Positions 46,033 to 55,600 of a stretch of DNA of 64,000 bases are shown one piece after another. Origin of the DNA: Rosistilla carotiformis (GTDB lineage: Bacteria; Planctomycetota; Planctomycetia; Pirellulales; Pirellulaceae); contig NZ_CP036348.1 of assembly GCF_007753095.1 (NCBI RefSeq), positions 3,038,001-3,102,000 on the forward strand, written 5' to 3'. A program made the translations under genes and the position numbers. A model generated the notes under the pieces. The model made no database searches. It was not told the origin of the DNA and saw nothing but the letters and a program-made list of their open reading frames with translations. The stretch's first letter is position 1. Each line of letters opens with the position of its first letter.

Positions 46033-47022
46033 ATGCTCCACCAAACCTGTTTCCCGAATCAAAGACTGCGTCGCAGGGGGATTCGTCCCGTGACGTCGAT
46101 CCGCACGATGGGCTTTACATTGGTTGAGTTGTTGGTTGTGATTGCGATCATCGGGATTTTGGTTGGCCTGCTGCTGCCTGCGGTTCAAGCAGCGCGCGAA
46201 GCAGCCCGACGGATGCAATGCACAAACAATCTCAAGCAACTCGGCCTGGCGGTTCATAACTATGCCGATACGTTCAAGGTGATTCCCCCGCTGGAAGTCT
46301 GGCAAAACGGCAGAACGACGAACTGGGGAGCAAACGTTTTGTTGATGCCATTTATCGAGCAATCGGCATTGCACGAAGCGTTGAATCCTCAAGGGGATGC
46401 GATTCCCAACGTGAGTGTCCAGCCTTTGCTGGCCACACGGATCGATGGGTTTATCTGTCCATCGGACCCAGGCCCCGATCTGAATTTCGCGTTCAACGAT
46501 TATGGCAAAGCAAACTACTTGCCAAGCCAGGGTGTTTTTTGGGTGCCTTATAACGACAGCGGTTATACCCAAGCGTGCCGCTTGGCCAACATCACCGATG
46601 GACTTTCCAATACGCTTTTGTACGGCGAGCGGTTTCTAGGAGAGCAGCCGTTTCGTAGCGTGGGAGGCATTTGGGCAGGACGCAGCAAGACCGGGGGCAA
46701 CGTCCAGGCCCATGGTCGCGCCGCTTGGCCGCCGAATGCTCCCTATGCCGGTGATCTCGATGACATCTCGGGCGCGTCGGATCCGCTGAATACGCGGAGC
46801 GCCTATACCAGCTTGCATCCTGGTGGCGTTAACATCACTCGTTGTGACGGCTCGGTCCGATTTATCAGCGAAAACGTTGACAGCCTCACCAGTTACCCGT
46901 CGAGTTCTTCCACAAACTTCTTCCGCCTGGCCGCCCAAGCCGTCTCGCAACCGTCGGATGCCAATCGTGTCTGGCAAAACTTGTTCATTCCCAACGACGG
47001 CAATCCTGTCGGCGACTACTAA
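46033..47022 (+). CDS. DUF1559 family protein with prepilin-type N-terminus
   Basis: Second pilin-like DUF1559 protein of the window, 329 residues. A longer basic leader (QRLRRRGIRPVTSIRTM) precedes the methylation motif GFTLVELLVVIAII and the AREAARRMQCTNNL segment, as in the family. The C-terminal H-X9-DG signature is HPGGVNITRCDGSVRF. The start at ATG 46033 follows GAGGA by eight bases. It is the first gene of an operon with the lipoprotein 19 bases downstream and the sialidase-like gene. Position next to a sugar-sensing regulator suggests a role in a carbohydrate-linked surface system; this is inference. Confidence 0.93.
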   Translation: MLHQTCFPNQRLRRRGIRPVTSIRTMGFTLVELLVVIAIIGILVGLLLPAVQAAREAARRMQCTNNLKQLGLAVHNYADTFKVIPPLEVWQNGRTTNWGANVLLMPFIEQSALHEALNPQGDAIPNVSVQPLLATRIDGFICPSDPGPDLNFAFNDYGKANYLPSQGVFWVPYNDSGYTQACRLANITDGLSNTLLYGERFLGEQPFRSVGGIWAGRSKTGGNVQAHGRAAWPPNAPYAGDLDDISGASDPLNTRSAYTSLHPGGVNITRCDGSVRFISENVDSLTSYPSSSSTNFFRLAAQAVSQPSDANRVWQNLFIPNDGNPVGDY

Positions 47023-47041
47023 GAAGAATTGGAGCATTGTT

Positions 47042-47455
47042 ATGAAGCGTTTTCATTCAGTCGGCTTACGGGTCGCGATGGCGTTGATGGTTTTGGGAAC
47101 TCTGGGGTGCGGATCCAAGAGCGGCGTCGAGCGGCACGATCTTTCGGGCACCGTCACCTTTGAAGGTGCTCCCGTGCCAGTGGGGATGGTTTCATTCGAA
47201 CCGATCGAAAAGGGAGTCGGAGGCGGGTTCGCTCCGATCCGAAACGGTCTGTTCGATACGGCTGATGGAGGCCGAGGGGCGCTCAGCGGGCCGACTTCCG
47301 TTCGGATCACGGGCTTTGACGGGATCAAAGATCCGAGTAACCCCGATGCGACGCCGAAGGCATTGGTTGAAGCCTACGAAACGACGCTCGACTTGGCTGA
47401 CGATCAAGATGAAATCGAGTTTGCGTTGCCGCTGGAAGGCGCTCAACCGAATTAG
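47042..47455 (+). CDS. Small lipoprotein with transthyretin-like/carboxypeptidase-regulatory-like domain
   Basis: A 137-residue secreted lipoprotein: signal MKRFHSVGLRVAMALMVLGT ending in the lipobox LGCGS. The mature part is a small beta-sandwich of the kind found in short planctomycete proteins downstream of DUF1559 genes (LSGTVTFEGAPVPVGMVSFE opening, GLFDTADGGRGALSG, then VRITGFDGIKDPSN). The pairing DUF1559-lipoprotein is common in planctomycetes. Start ATG 47042 is 19 bases after the DUF1559 stop. The function is unknown. Confidence 0.85.
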   Translation: MKRFHSVGLRVAMALMVLGTLGCGSKSGVERHDLSGTVTFEGAPVPVGMVSFEPIEKGVGGGFAPIRNGLFDTADGGRGALSGPTSVRITGFDGIKDPSNPDATPKALVEAYETTLDLADDQDEIEFALPLEGAQPN

Positions 47456-47521
47456 TTCGGAGCGATTTTCCCAAAGGTCTGAAAAGACAATTACCTCTTT
47501 AACAACGGAGGCATGGCGACC

Positions 47522-48703
47522 ATGCTGAATCGACGAAATCTCATCAAAGCGGCGGCAGGTTGGGGCGGAGCGTGTGCCCTGCCAGGCATTTCGGCGAACA
47601 GCTGGGCGAAATCGTATGGCGAAGATCGTCCTTTGCTGCGCCCGGTTTTCGACCAGGTGATTTGTCCCGAGACGGCGGAGCATCCGCGAAACGACCATCA
47701 AACGATCCTGCCCTTGGATTCGGATCGGCTGATGTTGGTCTGGTCCGAATACTACTTGAATGCGGCGCAGCCATCGCAGCGGGGTGGAAATGCAAGGATC
47801 GGGGACGAAGTCTCGTGTCAGATCTCGAGCATGATTTCGTCGGATCGCGGCCGCACGTGGGGCGACCGACGCGTGCTGCAACCGAATGAATGGAAACACA
47901 ACGTCAAGCAATCCAATCTGGTTCGGCTTTCCGAGAACGAACTTTTGATGTTCTATGTCGGCTGGGATTCGGCGACCGATCGCAACGTCTTTCGGCGGCG
48001 GTCGTTCGACAATGGCCAAACATGGGACGCGCAAGTGCAAATCTCACAGCCAGGCTGGTACTGTAACAACGCCGACCGAGCGATTCGCTTGAGCACAGGG
48101 CGGATCCTTTTGCCGGCGCATGGTCCGTACGATCCTCGTTATATCGGCGGCACGCGTTACAAAGGAGGCGACTTGCATTCGTTTTTCTATTATTCGGATG
48201 ACGGCTTTCAAACGTGGAAGACCAGCAAAAACAGCATGACGGCCCAAGGGCGTGGGTGCCATGAACCGACCCTCGTCGAGCTGAAAGATGGTAGCCTGTA
48301 TTGCCTGATGCGGAATACGAACAAGACGCAATATGCGAGCCGTTCGACCGATGGCGGCGAAACGTGGTCGACCCCCGAGCCGACGGTGCTGATCTCTCCC
48401 GAGTCCCCCGCGCTCTTGAAGCGAATTCCCAGCACCGGCGATTTGATGGTGATCTGGAACAACGTCAGTTCGAGTTCCAATTGGCCGAGAAATCCGCTCA
48501 GCGTCGCCATTTCTGACGATGAAGCGAAAACTTGGAAGCATGTTCAAGACATCGACAATCGCGCCAATTACGAGGTCGCTTATCCTTCGGCAACTTTCGT
48601 CGATGATGAAGTGTTGATCGCCTATTACTCGCGTCCCACCAAGGGAAGAGTCGGCTCCGAGGTAACGCTGCGAATCTATAAAACCGACCAGCTCTACACG
48701 TAG
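47522..48703 (+). CDS. Exported sialidase-like BNR-repeat protein
   Basis: A 393-residue six-bladed beta-propeller of the sialidase superfamily. Asp-box motifs are visible several times: SSDRGRTWGD, SFDNGQTWDA, YSDDGFQTWK, STDGGETWST and a degenerate SDDEAKTWKH. The N-terminus MLNRRNLIKAAAGWGGACAL is a Tat-type signal. The ATG at 47522 is 10 bases after GGAGG, better than ATG 47513. The fold fits an exo-sialidase or a related glycan-processing lyase/hydrolase; the catalytic Arg triad cannot be assigned from the sequence alone. It closes the operon likely controlled by the XylR-type regulator, so its substrate may be a glycan that releases the sensed sugar. Confidence 0.88.
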   Translation: MLNRRNLIKAAAGWGGACALPGISANSWAKSYGEDRPLLRPVFDQVICPETAEHPRNDHQTILPLDSDRLMLVWSEYYLNAAQPSQRGGNARIGDEVSCQISSMISSDRGRTWGDRRVLQPNEWKHNVKQSNLVRLSENELLMFYVGWDSATDRNVFRRRSFDNGQTWDAQVQISQPGWYCNNADRAIRLSTGRILLPAHGPYDPRYIGGTRYKGGDLHSFFYYSDDGFQTWKTSKNSMTAQGRGCHEPTLVELKDGSLYCLMRNTNKTQYASRSTDGGETWSTPEPTVLISPESPALLKRIPSTGDLMVIWNNVSSSSNWPRNPLSVAISDDEAKTWKHVQDIDNRANYEVAYPSATFVDDEVLIAYYSRPTKGRVGSEVTLRIYKTDQLYT

Positions 48704-48738
48704 AACGCGTAGCCCGACCTGGAACATCGATCGATTGC

Positions 48739-48812
48739 GTAGCGGAAGTCTTCAAGACTTTCGATCCACGGCTAGTCTTCCCCCTCACGGAACTCTCGAC
48801 GAGATCCGCTAC
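48739..48812. repeat. GTAGCGGAAGTC intergenic repeat, copy 2, with terminal inverted repeat
   Basis: The element begins GTAGCGGAAGTCTTCAAGAC and ends GAGATCCGCTAC; its ends GTAGCGGA/TCCGCTAC are inverted. It shares its first 28 bases with 42900-42927. Terminal inversion suggests a small MITE-like or REP-like element. Confidence 0.6.
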
Positions 48813-48890
48813 GAAGGCTATACAACAATCGAATCGATACCGGAACTGCTGGCAAGTCAAAGAGCCTGTTCTAAACAGCTCTAAACCGCT

Positions 48891-49196
48891 TCAATGCGGC
48901 GAGTCGAACTGAACCCGCGTCTTGTTTAGGTAGATTCGCTCCATCGCGGAAGAGGCCAACTCAAACGCCACCAAGATGGACGTGCCGACTCCGACCGATA
49001 ATGGATACCAATGAATGGGGCCCTCCAGAATCTGAGGGATCAGTCCAACGGCGATAGCTGGTGGGATATGGAGTCGAATCAGTTTAAGTGACACGATCCC
49101 AAGGAAGACGGTGAGCGCAGTTGAAATGACGCCTGGCCCAAACAAGGCGACGGAAAGCATCCCAATTGTTGCCGCCGCGAGACATGTGGTTGGCAA
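48891..49196 (-). pseudogene. HPP-family-like membrane protein fragment
   Basis: A 101-codon frame with three or four hydrophobic stretches and a segment VISTALTVFLGIVSLKLIRL-HIPP resembling the second half of HPP-family membrane proteins (whose name comes from the conserved HPP motif; here HIPP). The only start in frame is TTG directly behind a stop, and the expected N-terminal membrane segments are not in this frame; other frames upstream look scrambled. I read it as a remnant of a larger gene, but an intact small gene cannot be excluded. Confidence 0.4.
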
Positions 49197-49672
49197 TTTT
49201 CAGGGGATGCGAACAGGAAACTCCCTTTCCCTGCCGTGTATCGGGGATCTGAATGGGGGCGGTACTGCCCTGCCAGAGAGTTTGCGCCAAGGCCAATCCC
49301 TCCTTTCGGAATGTCTCCGGCAATAAGTGCTACGGAGCCAAGGCTGCTGCGGGGGAGTTTGGGCTGAAACACGCAATATTGCCACCGCGGCGTCGCTTGT
49401 TGGACCCGTTGGTGGGGCCCCAGAAGGTGGAGCTTCGGAGAAAGGTTTCGCAAGAAAATTCATCGACGGCGCGAACGCCGCATCGGTCGTGTAGCGCGAC
49501 GCAGCAAGTGCTTTTGGAATCAGGGGGCGAGTTTGCCAAGCCAACAACGTCGACGAAAGTCGCCCAACGTTGTCTTGCATGTCAGCGTCCATGTTTGCGT
49601 TGGCTGTGTGGAAACGCCATCCATCGAGCTCGCATTCCGTGCCAAACGCCTGGTTGATGGGATAACCGGATC
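49197..49672. other. Gap upstream of the HPP-like fragment and downstream of the giant gene
   Basis: 476 bases where minus-strand frames look like a decayed coding region but no continuous gene is present. I see no structured RNA; it may hold the degraded 5' part of the HPP-like gene. Confidence 0.35.
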
Positions 49673-52600
49673 TTAGAACTCTTCCGCGAAGATTGAGTCG
49701 ACAGTCTCCTCGTATTCGCTCAACGATTCAGAGTCTTCGAGCTCGTTGTTCGATGGCAGACGGTCTACAGGCGTGGTCGCATGCGGAGCGTCGATCCTGA
49801 TGGTTGGCGCGTTGTCGGGATACAGGTTCCCATCCAATGCATCCGCGGAGACAACTTCATCATTCTCTTCGTCCTGTTTCGATGGAAGCTGGGACGATGG
49901 TGGTAATTCCGCTGCCACGTATGCGTTCTGCTTATTCAACCAATTGATCACCTGCAACGCATCGACTGGCGTAACACGTTGATCGCCATTGACGTCAAGC
50001 ATTGACGCTCCGTCGACGCGTTGGTGCGATAGCAACGGATCGTTGGAACGATTCAACCGATTCAGAATCAGCAACGCATCGATCGGCTCAACCCGATCGT
50101 CGCCGTTGACATCTCGAGAATTGGATTCATTCTGCCATACGCTGCGGTCGGCGACGGCTTGCAGAACAAACGTCGTGCTCGAGTAACGAACCGGCGATCC
50201 GTTGTCGGTTGCCGTGACCGTGATCGACCACTGTCCCGATTCGGGAATCGAATCGCTGTGGAAGGCGAGGCGATTCGGATCAAAGGTGAGCCATTCGGGA
50301 AGCGCCGAACCGTCGCTTTGCCGCGCGTTGTAGAACAGTGAGGTGTCCGAATCGGGATCGACAAACGGATCGTCGACGATGTCGAAGTCGAACGGCTTGT
50401 CGACGGTGGCTGTGAAGTTTGGCAGTTCTGCCGTCGGTTCGGGAGCCAGATTGTTCGCGGTGACCACAACGGGCGAGCCGACGATGTTCAGGGGGAGGAC
50501 GTTGGAGACTTGCGGATTGGGGGCAATTTCGAATGCCTGGAACCAAAATTCATCCCCTTCCATCGTAAACGGTACTGGAATGACACCGGACGTTGTGCCA
50601 TCGATTCCCCCTTCGGCTAGCGAAATGAGCGTGGGGTTGGCGATGTCCAGCGTGACCCCAAATTGGGGAAGGAAGGTGGAACCAGGCTCCGTGCCCCAAG
50701 CGAAGATGACGATCCCATCGGGGGTGACGTCGGTCAAATCGACGACAGCGTATCCATCGAGTAAGTGAGAAAATGAAATGACCGGTTCATCATCGAGGCT
50801 GATGACAGGGAGATCCGCGACGGGGAAAGCATCGTAAAAGGGATCGTCGCTCGACACATCGGATTGAATTGCAAATTCGATGGTGCCATCGCCACGATCA
50901 TCGTCCTGTCCTTGGATCGCAATGGACTGAGGTTGGTCCCAGTTGCTGGCGTCAAACGTCAAACTCGCTGTCGCCGCGTATTTGACACCGTCGATCGACA
51001 GCAAACCTTCGGTCGCGTCGGTGCTCGAGAACTGCACGGTCACTTCGGCCGTCGGTTCGGATGTGAGTTGGATTGTAACCGTGGAAGTGCCGCCCGCTTC
51101 AGTGACGTAGAGCCCGTCCACGGGGGAAATTACAAATCCCGCTTCGTCATCATCCAATATCGTACCGGTTGCCGTTCCGAACGTAACCGATCTTGTCCCC
51201 AGGTCGGTCGACGTATCCAACAAGAGACCGTAGTCCTCGTCCATTTCATCGATGGCATCTTCCATGATTGCCACGTCAAACGTCTGAGCCGTGATACTCG
51301 ACGGATCAAACGTCAACTGCACTAACGCGTCATCAAAATCAACGCCCCCCGTAGCCGTACCATCGTTGAGGTGGATATCCAAAACAACTTGGGTATCGAT
51401 CGGATGATCCAACGAAACGGTAAACGTTGCCGTTTCGCCTTCGTTGATCGTGACCGCTTCGATTGTGAAGCTGGCCGCATCGTCATCGATAATCGTACCG
51501 GTGGCACTATCGCTGGCGGTCGCGTTGCGCGAGCCCAATTCTGTCGACGTGCTGAGTGCTGCAGTAAAGGTCTCGGTCAATTCGACCAAGTCCTCTTCCG
51601 TCGTAGCAACGGTGAATGTCTGGGCTGTGGTCGTACCGGCGGCAAACGTCACGATCTGAGGAGCGCTTGCGTAGTCGGCAGCGGTTGCCGTGCCATCGGT
51701 GAAGTCGATGTCGACGATCACGTCGGTATCGATTGGATGATCTAGGGAGACGGTAAACGTCGCCGTATCGCCTTCGTTGACCGTGACCGATTCGATTGTG
51801 AAGCTGGCGGTATCGTCATCGATAATCGTACCCGTGGCACTATCACTGGCGGTCACGTTGCGCGAGCCCAAGTCCGTCGCCGTGCTGAGTGCTGCAGTAA
51901 ACGCTTCGGTCAATTCGACCAAGTCCTCTTCCGTCGTAGCAACGGTGAATGTCTGGGCTGTGGTCGTACCGGCGGCAAACGTCACGATCTGAGGAGCGCT
52001 TGCGTAGTCGGCGGCCGATGCCGTTCCATTTGTGAAGTCGATGTCGACGATCACGTCGGTATCGATCGGATGATCTAGGGAGACGGTAAACTTCGCCGTT
52101 TCGCCTTCGTTGACAGTAACCGCTTCGATCGTAAAGCTGGCGGCATCGTCATCGATAATCGTACCCGTGGCACTATCGCTGGCGGTTACGGTGCGCGAGC
52201 CGAATTCTGTCGATGTGCTGAGTGCTGCAGTAAAGGATTCGGTCAATTCGACCAAGTCTTCTTCCGTCGTAGCAACGGTGAATGTCTGGGCGGTGGTCGT
52301 ACCGGCGGCAAACGTCACGATCTGAGCACCGCTGGCGTAGTCGGCGGCCGATGCCGTTCCATTTGTGAAGTCGATGTCGACGATCACGTCGGTATCGATC
52401 GGATGATCTAGGGAGACGGTAAACGTCGCCGTATCGCCTTCGTTGACAGTAACCGATTCGATTGTAAAGCTGGCGGCATCGTCATCGATAATCGTACCGG
52501 TGGCACTATCGCTGGCGGTTGCGGTGCGCGAGCCGAATTCTGTCGATGTGCTGAGTGCTGCAGTAAACGCTTCGGTCAGTTCGACCAAGTCCTCTTCCGT

Positions 52601-55600
52601 CGTGGCAACGGTGAATGTCTGGGCTGTGGTCGTGCCGGCGGCAAACGTCACGATCTGAGCAGCGCTTGCGTAGTCGGCGGCCGATGCCGTTCCATTTGTG
52701 AAGTCGATGTCGACGATCACGTCGGTATCGATCGGATGGTCCAACGAAACTGTAAACGTCGCCGTTTCGCCTTCATTGACCGTGACTGATTCGATCGTGA
52801 AGCTGGCCGCATCGTCATCGATAATCGTACCGGTGGCACTATCGCTGGCGGTTACGGTGCGCGAGCCCAATTCTGTCGACGTGCTGAGTGCTGCAGTAAA
52901 GGTCTCGGTCAATTCGACCAAGTCTTCTTCCGTTGTAGCAACGGTGAATGTCTGGGCGGTGGTCGTACCAGCGGCAAACGTCACGATCTGAGGAGCGCTT
53001 GCGTCGTCGGCGGCCGATGCCGTTCCATCGGTGAAGTCGATGTCGACGATCACGTCGGTATCGATCGGATGATCTAGGGAGACGGTAAACGTCGCCGTAT
53101 CGCCTTCGTTGACAGTAACCGCTTCGATTGTGAAGCTGGCCGCATCGTCGTTGGTGATCGTGTAGGTATGGGTACCTTGAATTGTCGAATCACCGTCGGC
53201 ATCCTCGATCCGGAGGCCGGCACTTGGATTGGCGAGGGTCAGTTCGATGGTTTCGTCGAGTTCGACGATGCTTTCATCCGTGATGATAATAGGGACATCG
53301 ATCGCCGAATCGAGTGTGCCATCGTAGGTGCCGGCGGGAATCGTGACGCTGGTGGTCAAGGTAAAGTCGTCGCCAACATCTGCGGATCCACCGGTGATCG
53401 TGACGTCGATAGTCTGATCTTCACTGATAACGCCATCGACCAGCAATTTGGGCAGGTTGCTGCCAGTGGCTTCGAGATCCGAGGCGGCGGCGGCGCTGAA
53501 TTCGACATCGGCCTGGAATTGGAAGTTGGCCAGCGAATCACGCTCCTCCGGCGTCAAGAAGGCGGCGGCTTGGCCACCAAAACCAGCAGCGGTAACGAGG
53601 TTCTCGGCCGCCGCGACTGCATCTTCGCGAGCATCGGCAAGAATCGTCAGCGTCATCAGACGCACCGTTTCATGAGCGGGCACGGTCACGACAAATTTCC
53701 AGACGATGTTGTCATCGATTACATCAACGCTCGATGGCAACAGGCCGCCGGGGCCATGGATGAAATGCACGATCGCTGGCGAACCGCTTTCATCGGAGTC
53801 GTCGGTTCCGATCCACTGATCGGTAACTTCGACAGCGGTATCGCCGCTGGAAGTTCCGAAGACCTCGGTGGCCCCGTCCGAACCGAGGTTACCAACGATG
53901 CGAACGGTCGTCGTGATATCAGCCCCCGTTGTGTTTTCGAGTACTTCGATCGTTTGCGCAAAGTCGTCGCTGCCGATTGATGGAACGGTAATCTCGCGAA
54001 AGGCGTTTAGTCCAGCGAAGTCCGTTGAATCGGTCACCACGGTTTGGCGGGCATCGTCGAACGTGGCTGACGCAGTCGGAGCAAAGTCCACTCCACCAAT
54101 TTGCAATCGGTTGATTCCGTCAAATACGCTATCCGTCCCCTCTAAAAGTTGCCCCGTTCCATGGCCACCCCCATCAACGTCCCAGTGCCTTCCGCTTGCA
54201 GACATCAACCCCACCGCGGTGGTTCCCGAACTGATACGGATCACTGCAAAGTCATAGTTGCTACCGTTGTAGCTGTACCCCGCGACCACGATCTTCCCGT
54301 CGCTCTGCACCGCCACGCTCTGTGCAATGTCGTTTGAAGAGCCGATGGCGGTGGTCATTACGCCATCGCTGTCAAAGGATGTATCGGGCGACCCGTCGGC
54401 GTTGTACCGCACGACAGCAAAGTCATAGCTGCTACCGTTGTAGCTGTACCCCGCGACCACGATCTTCCCATCGCTCTGCACCACCACGCTCTGTGCGGCG
54501 TCGTGTGAAGCGCCGATGGCAGTGGTTAGTACGCCGTCGCTGTCAAAGGTCGTATCGGGCGTCCCGTCGGCGTTGTACCGCGCGACCGCAAAATCATAGT
54601 TGCTACCGTTGTCGCTGTACCCCGCGACCACGATCTTCCCGTCGCTCTGCACCGCCACGCTCCGTGCGTAGGCGCTTGACGAGCCGATTGCGGTGGTCAG
54701 TATCCCGTCGTTGCTAAAGGTCGTATCGGGCGTCCCGTCGGCGTTGTACCGCGCGACTGCAAAATCATAGTTGCTACCGTTGTCGCTGTACCCCGCGACC
54801 ACGATCTTCCCGTCGCTCTGCACCACCACGCTCTGTCCGTAGTCGCGTGAAGAGCCGATGGCAGTGGTTAGTACGCCGTCGCTGTCAAAGGTCGTATCGA
54901 GTGTCCCGTCGGCGTTGTACCGCGCGACTGCAAAATCATAGTTGCTACCGTTGTAGCTGGTCCCCGCGACCACGATCTTCCCGTCGCTCTGCACCGCCAC
55001 GCTCTGTGCTTGGTCGCTTGACGAGCCGATTGCGGTGGTCAGAATCCCGTCGCTGTCAAAGGTCGTATCGAGTGTCCCGTCGGCGTTGTATCGAGCGACC
55101 GCAAATTCCTCGTTGCTACCGTTGTAGCTGGACCCCGCGACCACGATCTTCCCGTCGCTCTGCACCACCACGCTCTGTGCGACGTCGCTTGACGAGCCGA
55201 TTGCTGTGGTCAGTATCCCGTCGTTGCCAAAGGTCGTATCGAGTGTTCCGTCGGCGTTGTATCGCGCGACCGCAAAGTCCTCGTTGCTACCGTTGTAGCT
55301 GGACCCCGCGACCACGATCTTCCCGTCGCTCTGCACCGCCACGCTCTGTGCTTGGTCGTTTGAAGAGCCGATGGCGGTGGTCAGAATCCCGTCGCTGTCA
55401 AAGGTCGTATCGGGCGTCCCGTCGGCGTTGTATCGCGCGACCGCAAATTCCTCGTTGCTACCGTTGTAGCGGGTCCCCGCGACCACGATCTTCCCGTCGC
55501 TCTGCACCGCCACGCTCTGTGCGGCGTCGTGTGAAGCGCCGATGGCAGTGGTTAGTACGCCGTCGCTGTCAAAGGTCGTATCGGGCGTCCCGTCGGCGTT

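Noticed and set aside
51444-52991. Series of 71-codon plus-strand frames spaced exactly 333 bases apart
   Set aside because: They are antisense shadows of the Calx-beta array, recurring with its period; no ribosome-binding sites.
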